From: Nonomuraea gerenzanensis
GTDB lineage: Bacteria > Actinomycetota > Actinomycetes > Streptosporangiales > Streptosporangiaceae
Reading direction: 5' to 3'
Length of the DNA stretch: 64,000 nt
NCBI RefSeq assembly: GCF_020215645.1
Contig: NZ_CP084058.1
Location: 10,904,501-10,968,500 of the forward strand
Part shown: piece by piece, positions 34,461-43,338 of the stretch
How positions within the stretch are numbered: position 1 is the stretch's first letter
Layout: each line of letters starts with the position of its first letter
Notes under the pieces: model-generated
What the model saw: only the letters and a program-made list of their open reading frames with translations
Databases searched by the model: none
Told to the model about the DNA's origin: nothing
Made by a program: the position numbers and the translations under genes

Positions 34461-35265
34461 GGTGCGAGCATACGGTCCAGCCGGCTGGACTCTGACTCGA
34501 TGCGCACGCAGAGTCCGTCGAGGCGCCGGCGAACAGACCTTCGGGATCCCTGCAGAGACGGCATCGGCCACCCTGCTGCATCCAGCCCGCCACGATCGGC
34601 GCGCCCGTCTGTCCCAGCACCAGGCCGACGTGCCGGCCACCGCGTGGGAGCATGACGACCCAGCACACGCGCGCAAGCGGAACTGCTGCAGGACATCGTC
34701 ACCGCGCCGGCGCTCACCCCGGTGCGCTGGGCCAAGGCCGGGGCTACCTCCGTCACTTCCGCGGCGACGTCGGCATCGACACCACCGCCGCCCCGGCTTC
34801 GCCGCCCGGGGAACTGATCGCCTCCACCGAGATCACCGCGGGCTGGCACCACTCGGCCGGCAACGGCCCACCCGAGTACGGCTACCGCGCCCCCTCACCG
34901 TCACCGCCCCGCACCCGCACAGCACTCGGCTCCTGGCCGCAGCTGGCACTCGGCCCGGTCCTCGACACCCCGCACAACGCATCGGCGCCAACGCCATCGC
35001 CCCCTCAAACCCTGGCCACCTCGGTTTCCCAGCCTGCCCGCTGCTGCCGGACAGGCTTGCTCGGGCGGCCACCGGCCTTGACGCCGCCGCCATCGGTGCA
35101 CCATCGCAAGAGCTCACCCCGTTGATCGCCGCGCGAGAGCCGTACTTGCCACGCCTTGGACAGAGCGCGAACTCAGACGACGCCGTCCGCTACCAGTGCC
35201 CGGCAGCAGGCCCCTCCCCATCGGCCACCTGTCCCGAACCGGTCCGGGTTTCTTGGAAGCCCTGG
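34461..35265. other. Decayed region, possible transposase relic
   Basis: No frame is coherent over this 800 bp. On the plus strand, 34670-34900 gives, with frame changes, LLQDIVTAPALTPVRW, then LRHFRGDVGIDTTAAP and PPGELIASTEITAGW. This is similar in layout to DDE transposases of actinomycetes (an RGDV.ID.T core). I judge it a multiply frameshifted IS relic. Confidence 0.3.
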
Positions 35266-35856
35266 TCAGCTGGCAGGCGCGTCGAGAACGATCACAGGAC
35301 ATCCTGCGCCGTCCAACCGGTCGCTTGCGACGCCAACTCCCGTGACCGTCTCGATGAATGCGAACGCGGCACTGCGCCTGCCGTCGAAGTCCCGGCGGTC
35401 GAGGTCGTCGAGCATGACCTGGAAGTCCGTGAAGACGTCCGACACGGTCTCTTCGTCGATCCGGTCGCCGAGGACGTAGTTCCGGATCCGTGCCTGAACC
35501 CTGCCGCCTCCTGCGTAGGAGATCGTCGATGTGCCGTTGAACTGCCATGACGTGGTCCACACGCGGCCGCTCTCGCTGAGTGCAGACAGGAGTTCGTCGG
35601 AGAGGGGGTAGCCATACCTGCCTTCCAGGAATCCGTAGGCGCCGTCGCTCTCGAAGACGTAGAGCAGGAGGAGGTCCTCGTCCATGGCCACCTCCATGGG
35701 GTGGTCCAAGATGCGTTCTTCCGGATCATGCCCGCTGTTCAGCCGCCACAGCAGATCATCCCGTGTGATCCCCTCGTCGAGGGGCTGCACCACGGTCCAG
35801 CAGAGAGCGTCCTTGAGCCACTGATGCCGCTCGAAGAGAGCGCGGTAGTGATCCAT
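35266..35856 (-). CDS. DUF6461-like hypothetical protein
   Basis: This 196-residue protein starts MDHYRALFERHQWLKDALCW, then TVVQPLDEGITRDDLLWRL, similar to DUF6461-type proteins with a conserved (A/D)LC.T.V..LD start. It has GAYGFLEGRYGYPLSDELL mid-protein. It is acidic and soluble. No ribosome site is clear; ATG 35856 or GTG 35859 is possible. Such proteins are common in accessory actinobacterial regions; function unknown. Confidence 0.6.
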   Translation of the reverse strand: MDHYRALFERHQWLKDALCWTVVQPLDEGITRDDLLWRLNSGHDPEERILDHPMEVAMDEDLLLLYVFESDGAYGFLEGRYGYPLSDELLSALSESGRVWTTSWQFNGTSTISYAGGGRVQARIRNYVLGDRIDEETVSDVFTDFQVMLDDLDRRDFDGRRSAAFAFIETVTGVGVASDRLDGAGCPVIVLDAPAS

Positions 35857-36023
35857 CACATGATCATCATGTCGTGGCCGCGGATGGGGCAGCGCGTCCA
35901 GCCTGCATCCGATCATGGCGATCAACGGTGGCCTGCGACAGGCTGGCGGAAATCGGGATGTAAGAAAGCCTTCCTTCGGACCACTTGCTCTATGAACGTT
36001 CATCCCCAACCGAAGGAACCGGC

Positions 36024-36563
36024 TTGCCCAACCCCCATGAGCGCTTCACCGCGCTCTACAGCACCTACCAAGCGCGGGTGTACGGCTATGCGGCAAGTCG
36101 CGCCGGACATCAACTCGCGGAGGAAGTGGTCAGCGAGACTTTCCTGGTGGCCTGGCGTCGTCTGGACAGCATCCCCGACCACGCGCCGTTGCCATGGCTG
36201 CTCCGCGTCGCTCGCAACATCCTGCGCGACAACTTCCGGCAGGCCACACGGCGCGAATCTCTGGAAGCCGAACTGCGAACGTGGATCGAAGAAGCGGCCA
36301 CCGACGTGGGCGAACACGCCACCGAGCGCGTCGCCGTGCTCCGCGCCCTGGCCGGCCTATCGGAGGCCGACAAAGAGATCCTGACTCTGACCACCTGGCA
36401 TGGCCTCTCCACCACGGAAGCGGCCGAGGTGCTCGGCTGCACCAAGGCCGCCTTCTTCGTCCGCTTGCATCGAGCGCGCCGCCGACTGCAGTCGGCGCTC
36501 GAAGCCCCTTCTACCACCACATCCCGAACGCCCGTGACCGTTCCAGGAAGGAAACTCCGATGA
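36024..36563 (+). CDS. ECF RNA polymerase sigma factor
   Basis: This 179-residue sigma factor has region 2 (ERFTALYSTYQARVYGYAAS, then RAGHQLAEEVVSETFLVAW) and region 4 (LSEADKEILTLTTWHGLSTT, then EAAEVLGCTKAAFFVRLHRA). Start TTG 36024 has GAAGGA six bases upstream; an in-frame ATG at 35985 lacks one. The stop overlaps the downstream ATG (ATGA). Pairing with a CU044_5270-like membrane protein is typical of these sigma factors. Confidence 0.88.
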   Translation: MPNPHERFTALYSTYQARVYGYAASRAGHQLAEEVVSETFLVAWRRLDSIPDHAPLPWLLRVARNILRDNFRQATRRESLEAELRTWIEEAATDVGEHATERVAVLRALAGLSEADKEILTLTTWHGLSTTEAAEVLGCTKAAFFVRLHRARRRLQSALEAPSTTTSRTPVTVPGRKLR

Positions 36564-37711
36564 GCCGCAAGCCCGACGCGGTGGACCTGCTGGCCATGGC
36601 CCGGCCGGCTTCACTGGATCGCGGATCACGCATCTCCGCTGACGCCATCCTGTCGATGGCCACCGCAGGATCACCAGGAGAACCCGCGCGCAGGCCGTTG
36701 CCCCCGGGACGGCCCCGCCTGTGGGCCTTGTGGGCGCCGCTGTCCACGGTCGCGATCGTGGCGCTGATCTTCGCGCTGGTGACGAACCTGGCATCGGCCC
36801 CTGCCGTGCTCAGTCCGCCGAAGACCAACCAGGAACTGTTCGACCTGGCCGACAGGATCGAGAACCTCCCCGCACAGAGCGGCGGCTACTGGCGCGATGT
36901 GAGGATCGACGGTAACCACCTGTCCACCGGTGGCTACAGGGTCGTGGTGGTTGGCCGCCGCGAGACCTGGCAGCCGCGCGATCCCGCCAACCTGGTGCTC
37001 ACGCAGGTGTGGCGGCAGGACAGCGCCCGCCCGGCCACGGCCGACGACGAGCGCGCCTGGCGGGCGGCGGGAGCTCCCGCCCGGGTCAAGGGACACTGCG
37101 AGACCAGCGGGCCGTGCGATTCGATCCCGATCGCCGACGAGCCCAAGGACTGCAGGTACACCTTGAGGGTGGACTCCACAGGAGCCTATCCCGACACAAC
37201 GGTCGGCGACTTCACCATGGCCGACCTGGCGGCGATCGCCACCGATCCGGCCACGCTGATGAAACAGCTTCACGCGTACCACGAGATCTGGAACCGCCGA
37301 GGCTTCACGCAGCCCTTCGAGAAGTTCCTACCGACCACCGCGAACCTCCTCGGCATGCCCCTCAGCCCGGCCCAGCGCGCCGCCATCATCCGCGTCCTGG
37401 CGGATCTGCCCACCACCAAAGTCGTGGGCACAGTGACGGATCCGCTGGGCAGAAAGGGCATTTCCGTTGACTTCGGCGGGGCGGGAGGCTCCCTGGTGTA
37501 CTCCAGCAAGCCGCGCAAGGAGTTGCCGCTCTACTCCAGGCAGATCCTCGACCCGGGGACGGGGGAGACGCTTTCGCGCGTTTCCTATGCGGCCCGCACC
37601 GCTGCGGGGGTGACCAAGGGGGAGGTCATGAGCTACCAGGCCCGCGGCCTGGAGTCGGGCTGGACCACCCCGCCGGCTTCTCCCCCGGCGGGGTGCCAGA
37701 AGGGAGAATGA
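36560..37711 (+). CDS. CU044_5270-like membrane protein, sigma-factor partner
   Basis: This 383-residue protein has a cytosolic N-terminus of about 55 residues (MSRKPDAVDLLAMARP) and one transmembrane helix (LWALWAPLSTVAIVALIFAL). A large extracytoplasmic domain follows with three Cys and repeated hydrophobic strands. It resembles the CU044_5270 family found next to ECF sigma genes. It probably senses an envelope signal and controls the coupled sigma factor; the anti-sigma role is inferred. Confidence 0.75.
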   Translation: MSRKPDAVDLLAMARPASLDRGSRISADAILSMATAGSPGEPARRPLPPGRPRLWALWAPLSTVAIVALIFALVTNLASAPAVLSPPKTNQELFDLADRIENLPAQSGGYWRDVRIDGNHLSTGGYRVVVVGRRETWQPRDPANLVLTQVWRQDSARPATADDERAWRAAGAPARVKGHCETSGPCDSIPIADEPKDCRYTLRVDSTGAYPDTTVGDFTMADLAAIATDPATLMKQLHAYHEIWNRRGFTQPFEKFLPTTANLLGMPLSPAQRAAIIRVLADLPTTKVVGTVTDPLGRKGISVDFGGAGGSLVYSSKPRKELPLYSRQILDPGTGETLSRVSYAARTAAGVTKGEVMSYQARGLESGWTTPPASPPAGCQKGE

Positions 37712-38009
37712 AAGGGTGCCGACCCGGCGGCGATGAGCGCGCGGCCGGGCTCTGGGACGTTCATGAGTGTGGTTGAGCAGCGACGATGTCGTCCTGGCGA
37801 AGATCGCTTCCCGAGGCGTGTGTGACGGTGATCGCTTCCCGCCCCCATACCAATCCGACCGCACAGCGATCGTCCGGAGCGTGGGATGGGTATTCCGTCC
37901 GGCCGCGGTCTCCAACCTTGGCGAGAGCCTCATGACGCGGCGCTGCCTGCCGCACGAGGAGCCCGGTCGGAGTGCGTCGGACGTCCACGCACCCCAACCG
38001 ACTCATGGG
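37712..38009. other. Intergenic, no confident gene
   Basis: A minus-strand frame of 81 codons (37761-38006; contains PSHAPDDRCAVGLVWGREAI) is open but lacks a ribosome site or recognisable family. Nothing else is supported here. Confidence 0.3.
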
Positions 38010-38560
38010 TCAGTTTCCAGCCATCTCCTTCACCATGGCTTCGTCGGATTGCGCGTCCACGAGGGTGCAAGGTGCGACCGGGCTACCGGCCTTGGCCAGA
38101 TGGGTGCCGAGCTGCCAGGCCATTCCCGGGTGTTTGCCTGGCCGGAACTCCAGCACCAGCGTCTCCCCCTGCCGGATGTAGCTCGGGGAGATCACGAAGG
38201 TGTTCCGGTTCATCGGACTGGCGGCGTCCCGGGAGCGCCAGTTCTCCGGCTGGTCGAACTCCTTGCGCGCCTGTTCGGTCATGTTCTTGGTGCTCGGCGG
38301 ATCGTAGGCCAGGTCCGCGCCGGTGAAGCGGCCACGGGCACACTGTTTGTCCGCTTCGGTGAAGGTCACGTCCGCCTTGATTCCCTCGGCCTTGAGCTTG
38401 GCCTCCAGCCCGTCAGGGTCGCGGAACTCCCCGACCGTCACCTGGACGGTGCCCGTCATCCTTCTTCACCACGGCGTACGCCGCGCTCTGTGCCCCAAAG
38501 GTCAGCGGCACTCCGCCCCAGCCACCGCACGAGCCAGAAGCAGCCCATCCGGCAGCCTCG
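38010..38560 (-). pseudogene. Membrane-anchored hypothetical protein, 5'-truncated and frameshifted
   Basis: Upstream frame: VPLTFGAQSAAYAVVKKDDG (around 38455-38515). The frame then switches and continues GTVQVTVGEFRDPDGLEAKL, KAEGIKADVTFTEADKQC to NP-rich segments and the stop at 38010. Together these match a family of secreted/anchored actinobacterial proteins with a D-G-T-V-x-V-T repeat start. The needed frame change is near 38452, and the N-terminal membrane part is absent. The 5' break falls just before the double-hairpin element following tRNA-Ala. Confidence 0.6.
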
Positions 38561-38571
38561 AAGACCTCGGA

Positions 38572-38652
38572 AAACGCGAAATCCCGTCCGATCGAGACGA
38601 TCGGACGGGATCCCGTCAACCTCAGTCCAGCCGTTTCAAGAACGGCCCCTTG
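38572..38652 (-). terminator. Double-hairpin terminator after tRNA-Ala
   Basis: Directly 3' of tRNA-Ala on the minus strand there is a 6-bp hairpin (GCCGTT/AACGGC, 38630-38646). A 13-bp perfect stem (ATCCCGTCCGATC and GATCGGACGGGAT, 38581-38611, 5-nt loop) follows. The element recurs without a tRNA at 33603-33686, and its main stem recurs at 24998-25031. Confidence 0.75.
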
Positions 38653-38726
38653 TGGAGATGAGGGGATTCGAACCCCTGACCCCTTCGATGCGAACGAAGT
38701 GCGCTACCGGACTGCGCTACATCCCC
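38653..38726 (-). tRNA. tRNA-Ala (anticodon CGC)
   Basis: The minus strand folds as a cloverleaf: acceptor GGGGATG pairs with CATCTCC, including the G3-U70 alanine identity pair. The anticodon stem CTTCG/CGAAG has loop TTCGCAT, giving anticodon CGC (reads GCG). The T-arm GGTTCGAATCCC is canonical and the discriminator is A. CCA is not encoded. A frame read through this gene gives the false protein motif MRGFEPLTPS. Confidence 0.96.
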
Positions 38727-38775
38727 AAGGACTCGACCAGATTAGCAAACTTCAGAGAGTCCTCGCGCCACCCAT

Positions 38776-39360
38776 TCAGTCCCCCACCGCCCGCCTGGGC
38801 GGCTCGGCGTACTGATCGAACAGAACGTCCGTGTGCATCGTCGTGAGATCGATGACCTCAGCCTCCGCCTCGGCGGCGGCCCGCCGCTGCTCACGCAGGC
38901 GCCGCAGGCGCTCAGCACGCGCCTGGAGGGCGCGTTCGCGGCGTTCCCTGTCCACCTGTACGGCGATGCGAAGAAACGTCATGTACGCCAGCATGACGAC
39001 CACGGACGGCGCCACCCCCCACCACGGGATCACCTTCACCGCGGCCGTCACGACGGAGGCCAGCACCAGCAGGGCGGTGAAGAAGAGCAGGCGCCGGCGG
39101 CGGGCGACGATGATGGCGCGGCGCCGGAGGCGGAACTGGCGGACGTCGACCTTCTCGACCTCCACCGGAGGCGTCTCGTCGTCCTCGTCCGCATCGGGCG
39201 GGGCGAGGTTGTCGAGGTCGGGGAGCTGGTGCTCGCCGGTGTAATACTCTTCGAGCTCGGCCAGCTCGGCGAGGTTCTGCTTGTCCTTGCGCAGCCACAT
39301 CGGGATGAGGACGCACAGCCACATCACCACGATGGCCAAGTAGAGGAGGACGCTGCTCAC
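38776..39360 (-). CDS. glpR: GlpR/SepX-type membrane receptor of a gephyrin-like protein
   Basis: This 194-residue protein has an N-terminal transmembrane helix (SSVLLYLAIVVMWLCVLIPM), a charged cytosolic loop with an acidic run (DADEDDETPPVEVE), two more helices (about 85-130) and a Glu/Arg coiled tail. Size, topology and position beside RimJ, MoeA-like and GalU match GlpR (Rv0996-like) of Corynebacteriales and SepX of Streptomyces, which link to FtsZ-based division. GTG 39360 has GGAGG five bases upstream. Confidence 0.8.
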   Translation of the reverse strand: MSSVLLYLAIVVMWLCVLIPMWLRKDKQNLAELAELEEYYTGEHQLPDLDNLAPPDADEDDETPPVEVEKVDVRQFRLRRRAIIVARRRRLLFFTALLVLASVVTAAVKVIPWWGVAPSVVVMLAYMTFLRIAVQVDRERRERALQARAERLRRLREQRRAAAEAEAEVIDLTTMHTDVLFDQYAEPPRRAVGD

Positions 39361-39484
39361 GACCACCTCCGGACAGCATGAAGACGCGGATGTGCTCGTC
39401 GCGCCTTCAATATGCTCACGTCACGCACCGTAAGACCGCGTGTCACTGATTGACGAGCATTCGGTGCGGTGTGTCGCGAGATCG

Positions 39485-40138
39485 TCAAACCTCTTCGACG
39501 GGAGACCCCCCGTGAGCGGCTGACTCACGCGCGCGACGCCACTGCACGAGCAGCCCGCCAGGAACATCCTCAACGGTCAGCGCATAGCAAATGTGATCGC
39601 GCCAGGCTCCGTCGATGTGAAGTTGGCGACGCCGAATGCCTTCTTCCCTGAATCCCAGCTTCTCAACCACTCTACGGCTGGCTTGGTTCTCCGGGCGGAT
39701 GTTCGCTTCGAGCCGATGCAAACCGGTGGTGAAAAAGCAGTGGTCAACGGCCATGGCGAGCGCGGTGGGGATGATCCCCTTGCCGGCCAGCGCCCCATCG
39801 ACCCAGTAACCGACCTGGGCAGAACGGGCAGAGCCCCACACAATCGCCCCCACGGTCAGCTGCCCCGCGAACCGGCCGTCGTACGTCACCACCCACGGCA
39901 ACGCCAGCCCCTGCCTCGCCTCACGACGCAGGGTGCCGACCATCGAGATGTACGGCCCCAGCCCCGTCCTGAACAGCGGCGTCTCAGGGTTGCTCGGCTC
40001 CCACGGACGTAGCCAGTCGGCGTTGCGCAGCCGAGTCTCGCGCCACACGCGTACGTCGCTCAGCCGCAGCGGCCGGAGGCATACCGGGCCCTCGTTCAGC
40101 GTCACCGGCCAGCCACGAAGTCGATCCACATCTCTCAT
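39485..40138 (-). CDS. rimJ: GNAT acetyltransferase, RimJ-like
   Basis: This 217-residue GNAT has VCLRPLRLSDVRVWRETRL at the start. The acetyl-CoA site region reads QVGYWVDGALAGKGIIPTAL, and HRLEANIRPENQASRRVVEK, then LGFREEGIRR is the classic RimJ/RimL signature. It acetylates N-terminal amino groups of ribosomal or other proteins. An AGGGGG site lies just upstream of the two ATGs (40141/40138). It is conserved in this gene order in actinobacteria. Confidence 0.88.
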   Translation of the reverse strand: MRDVDRLRGWPVTLNEGPVCLRPLRLSDVRVWRETRLRNADWLRPWEPSNPETPLFRTGLGPYISMVGTLRREARQGLALPWVVTYDGRFAGQLTVGAIVWGSARSAQVGYWVDGALAGKGIIPTALAMAVDHCFFTTGLHRLEANIRPENQASRRVVEKLGFREEGIRRRQLHIDGAWRDHICYALTVEDVPGGLLVQWRRARESAAHGGSPVEEV

Positions 40139-40195
40139 CATCCCCCTATCGGGCGCGATGTCGCCACGGATCAACGAGGGCGATCGGTTACACCG

Positions 40196-40675
40196 TCAGC
40201 GCGGGTGATCGCCGCCTCTGATCTGATCAACGGCGTGCCGCAGAATCGGCGCCAGTACGGCGACGCCGTCCCGTACGCCACCGGACGAGCCGGGCAAATT
40301 AACGATCAAGGTGTTGCCCGCCTGGCCGGCCAGTCCCCGAGATAGTACGGAGGTCGGCACTTTTTCCCGATTCGCCAACCGGATGGCTTCCGCAATACCA
40401 GGAATTTCCCGAGAAATTACTCGGGACGTCACCTCCGGCGTCAAATCCATGGGCGTCAGCCCGGTCCCCCCGGTGGTCACGATGACGTCGTAATCGCCCG
40501 CCACCCCGTCACGGAGCGCACTCTCCACCGGCTCCCCGTCGGGCACCACCACGGGACCGTCGACGACCTCACACCCAGCCTCCTGCCGGAGGAGATCGGC
40601 GAGCAGCGGCCCCGATTTATCCTCATAAATCCCCGCCGACGCCCGGTTCGACACCGTAATCACCAACGCCCGCAT
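40196..40675 (-). CDS. MogA/MoaB-family molybdopterin protein
   Basis: This 159-residue MoCF-fold protein starts RALVITVSNRASAGIYEDKS, with the nucleotide/pterin motif VIVTTGGTGLTPMDLTPE and LPGSSGGVRDGV. MogA adenylylates molybdopterin before molybdate insertion. GGGAGG precedes ATG 40675. It lies 89 bp downstream of moaC on the same strand. Confidence 0.9.
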   Translation of the reverse strand: MRALVITVSNRASAGIYEDKSGPLLADLLRQEAGCEVVDGPVVVPDGEPVESALRDGVAGDYDVIVTTGGTGLTPMDLTPEVTSRVISREIPGIAEAIRLANREKVPTSVLSRGLAGQAGNTLIVNLPGSSGGVRDGVAVLAPILRHAVDQIRGGDHPR

Positions 40676-40764
40676 CCGCCCGCCTCCCGTCAACCGATCC
40701 CACCGACCCAACCGCCGCGACCACCGCGACCACCGCGACCGCCCAGCAGCCCCCTACGCGCCCC

Positions 40765-41241
40765 TCAGCCCTGCTCCCGCACCCACCGCCCAGTCTTCCC
40801 CCCGAGCTTCTCCTCCACCCGGACATCCGTGATCACGGCCCCCGGATCCACCGCCTTCACCATGTCGATCAAGGCCAACGCCGCCACGGACACCGCGGTC
40901 AGCGCCTCCATCTCCACCCCGGTACGATCGGCCGTCTTCGCCCGGCAACTGATCGCCACCCCCCAGTCCTCGACATCGAGGCTCACCTTCACCCCATGCA
41001 ACGCGATGGGATGACAGAGCGGAATCAGATCAGGCGTCCGCTTCGCCCCCATGATCCCCGCGATCCGCGCCACCCCCAGCGCGTCCCCCTTGGGCACCTC
41101 ACCCGACCGCAGCAACGCCACGGTCTCCGCCGACAGCAGCACCCGCCCGGTGGCCGTGGCGCTGCGGGCCGACACGTCCTTGGCCGACACGTCGACCATG
41201 CGCGCGGCCCCGGTCTCGTCGATATGCGTGAGCTCGCTCAC
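40765..41241 (-). CDS. moaC: Cyclic pyranopterin monophosphate synthase MoaC
   Basis: This 158-residue enzyme makes cyclic pyranopterin monophosphate from the MoaA product. Motifs include LTHIDETGAARMVDVSAKDV, DLIPLCHPIALHGVKVSL, and TGVEMEALTAVSVAALALID, then MVKAVD, the conserved active-site segment. GTG 41241 overlaps the stop of the upstream moeA-like gene (GTGA). Confidence 0.95.
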   Translation of the reverse strand: MSELTHIDETGAARMVDVSAKDVSARSATATGRVLLSAETVALLRSGEVPKGDALGVARIAGIMGAKRTPDLIPLCHPIALHGVKVSLDVEDWGVAISCRAKTADRTGVEMEALTAVSVAALALIDMVKAVDPGAVITDVRVEEKLGGKTGRWVREQG

Positions 41242-42425
41242 AGCCGCACCACCTCCACAGCAGCCCCGGCCTCCATCTCGGTCACGTCCTCCGGCACCAC
41301 GATGAGCGCGTTCGCCGAGGCCAGCGCGGCGAGCTGATGCGACCCCTGACCGTGCGCCGGCGACACCGTGCCGTCGGCCGCCAGCACCCCGCGCAGGTAC
41401 GACCGCCGCCCGAACGGCGACCGCAGCGGCCCGGTGGTCCGCGCGGTGACCGTCTCCGGCATCCCGCCGGGCAGGCCGCGCATCTTGTCGAGCGCGGGCC
41501 GGACGAACAGCATGAACGACACGAACGACGACACCGGGTTCCCGGGCAGCGCGAAGATCGGCACCTGGTCGTCCCCCAGCACGCCGAACCCCTGCGGCAT
41601 CCCCGGCTGCATCGCCACCTTCTCGAAGCGAACCGTGCCCAGGGGCGACAGAGCCTCCTTGACCGGCTCGTACGCCCCCATCGACACCCCGCCGCTGGTG
41701 ATGATCGCGTCGGCGCGCACCAGGTGCGTGTCGAGGCGATCGAGCAGTACGCCCGGATCGTCGCCGACGGACCCGGCGCGGAACCCGTCGGCGCCCACCT
41801 CCCGCACGGCCGCCGTCAGGGTGTAGCTGTTGGAGTCCCAGATCTGGCCGGGCTGGAGCGGGCTGCCCGGCTCGACCAGCTCGGCGCCGGTGGAGATCAC
41901 GACCACCCGGGGCCGCGGCCGCACCCAGATCCGCCGCCGCCCGACCCCGGCGATGATCCCGAGCTGCGCGGGCCCGATCACGGTGCCGGCCTTGAGCACG
42001 ACCTCGCCGGCCTGCACGTCCTCCCCGGCCCGCCGGATGGCGTTGCCGGTCTCGGCCCGGCGATCGATGCGTACGGAGACGGTGCCGCCGTCGGTCCACT
42101 CCACCGGCACCACGGCATCGGCCCCGGCAGGCAGGGGAGCACCGGTCATGATGCGTACGGTGTGCCCCGGCCCCACGGCGCGCAGCTCCAGCGACCCGGC
42201 CGCCACGTCGTCGATCACCGGCAACGTGGCCGGGATCTCCGACAGGTCCTCGGCTCGAACCGCGTACCCGTCCATGGCCGAGTTGTCGAACGGCGGCAAC
42301 GGCACCGGCGAGGACACGTCCTCGGCCAGCGTCGTCCCCAGAGCCTGCTCCAACTCCAGCTCAAGGGGGGCCAGCGGACGAACAGTGGCCAGGATCTCGG
42401 CCAGATGCGCGTCAACTGATTTCAT
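41238..42425 (-). CDS. glp: Gephyrin-like / MoeA molybdotransferase (Glp)
   Basis: This 395-residue MoeA-fold protein shows PLPPFDNSAMDGYAVRAEDL, VRIMTGAPLPAGADAVVPVE, the MoCF motif VVVISTGAELVEPGSPL, SGGVSMGAYE, and a late FALPGNPVSSFV. In this locus the protein is probably Glp, the partner of membrane protein GlpR, with a role in division rather than (or besides) molybdenum insertion. Catalytic motifs look intact. ATG 42425 overlaps the galU end by 14 bp. Confidence 0.88.
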   Translation of the reverse strand: MKSVDAHLAEILATVRPLAPLELELEQALGTTLAEDVSSPVPLPPFDNSAMDGYAVRAEDLSEIPATLPVIDDVAAGSLELRAVGPGHTVRIMTGAPLPAGADAVVPVEWTDGGTVSVRIDRRAETGNAIRRAGEDVQAGEVVLKAGTVIGPAQLGIIAGVGRRRIWVRPRPRVVVISTGAELVEPGSPLQPGQIWDSNSYTLTAAVREVGADGFRAGSVGDDPGVLLDRLDTHLVRADAIITSGGVSMGAYEPVKEALSPLGTVRFEKVAMQPGMPQGFGVLGDDQVPIFALPGNPVSSFVSFMLFVRPALDKMRGLPGGMPETVTARTTGPLRSPFGRRSYLRGVLAADGTVSPAHGQGSHQLAALASANALIVVPEDVTEMEAGAAVEVVRL

Positions 42426-43314
42426 CAAGGAACTCCCGCAGCCACGGCACGAACTCCGGCGCCAGATCCGGCCGATCCGCCGCGAACTTCACCACAGTCC
42501 GCAAATAGTCCAGCTTGTCGCCCGTGTCGTAGCGCCGCCCGCGGAACAGGACGCCGTGCACCGGCCCGCCCTCCTCGGAGCCGCGCGAGGCGAGCGTGCG
42601 CAGCGCGTCGGTGAGCTGGATCTCCCCGCCACGCCCCGGCGGAGTGTTCTCCAGCACCTCGAACACCGCCGGGTCGATCACATACCGCCCGATGATCGCC
42701 CAGTTGGACGGCGCCTCGTCGGCCGGCGGCTTCTCCACCAGGTCCGTCACCCGTACGACGTCCTCCTCGGCGGTCGCCTCGATGGTCGCCACGCCGTACA
42801 GCGAGACCTGCTCCTTGGGCACCTCCATCAGCGCGATCACGCTCCCCCCGAACGTGTCGCGCACCTCGATCATGCGACGCAGCAGGTGGTCGCGGTGGTC
42901 GATGAGGTCGTCGCCGAGCAGGCAGGCGAACGGGTGGTCGCCGACGTGGTGCTTGGCGCAGAGCACCGCGTGGCCGAGCCCCTTCGGCTCACCCTGACGT
43001 ACATAATGCAGGGTCGCCAGTGAGGCGGGCTCGCGGACCTGGGACAGCCGGTGCTCGTCGCCCTTGGCCTCAAGGGCCTCCTCCAGCTCGAACGCGCGGT
43101 CGAAATGGTCCTCGATCGAGCGTTTGTTCTTGCCGGTGACCATCAGGACGTCGAGGAGCCCAGCGGAGGCGGCCTCCTCGACGACATACTGGATCGCGGG
43201 CTTGTCGACGATGGGCAACATCTCCTTGGGTGTCGCCTTGGTCGCCGGAAGGAACCGGGTGCCCAGACCCGCGGCGGGCACGACGGCTTTCGTCACAGGG
43301 TCGAAGTCAGCCAT
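42412..43314 (-). CDS. galU: UTP-glucose-1-phosphate uridylyltransferase
   Basis: This 300-residue nucleotidyltransferase has GLGTRFLPATKATPKEMLPI, then VDKPAIQYVVEEA, FACLLGDDLIDH and VTDLVEKPP, all GalU motifs. It makes UDP-glucose for polymers and trehalose. It is first in the minus-strand operon galU-glp-moaC and is divergent from 5-FCL with 24 bp between start codons. Confidence 0.96.
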   Translation of the reverse strand: MADFDPVTKAVVPAAGLGTRFLPATKATPKEMLPIVDKPAIQYVVEEAASAGLLDVLMVTGKNKRSIEDHFDRAFELEEALEAKGDEHRLSQVREPASLATLHYVRQGEPKGLGHAVLCAKHHVGDHPFACLLGDDLIDHRDHLLRRMIEVRDTFGGSVIALMEVPKEQVSLYGVATIEATAEEDVVRVTDLVEKPPADEAPSNWAIIGRYVIDPAVFEVLENTPPGRGGEIQLTDALRTLASRGSEEGGPVHGVLFRGRRYDTGDKLDYLRTVVKFAADRPDLAPEFVPWLREFLDEIS

Positions 43315-43338
43315 GAGTAGACCCTAGTGGAGGTATCT

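Noticed and set aside
38640..38760. Protein-like stretch MRGFEPLTPSMRT in a forward frame
   Set aside because: It is tRNA-Ala read on the wrong strand, a common false annotation.
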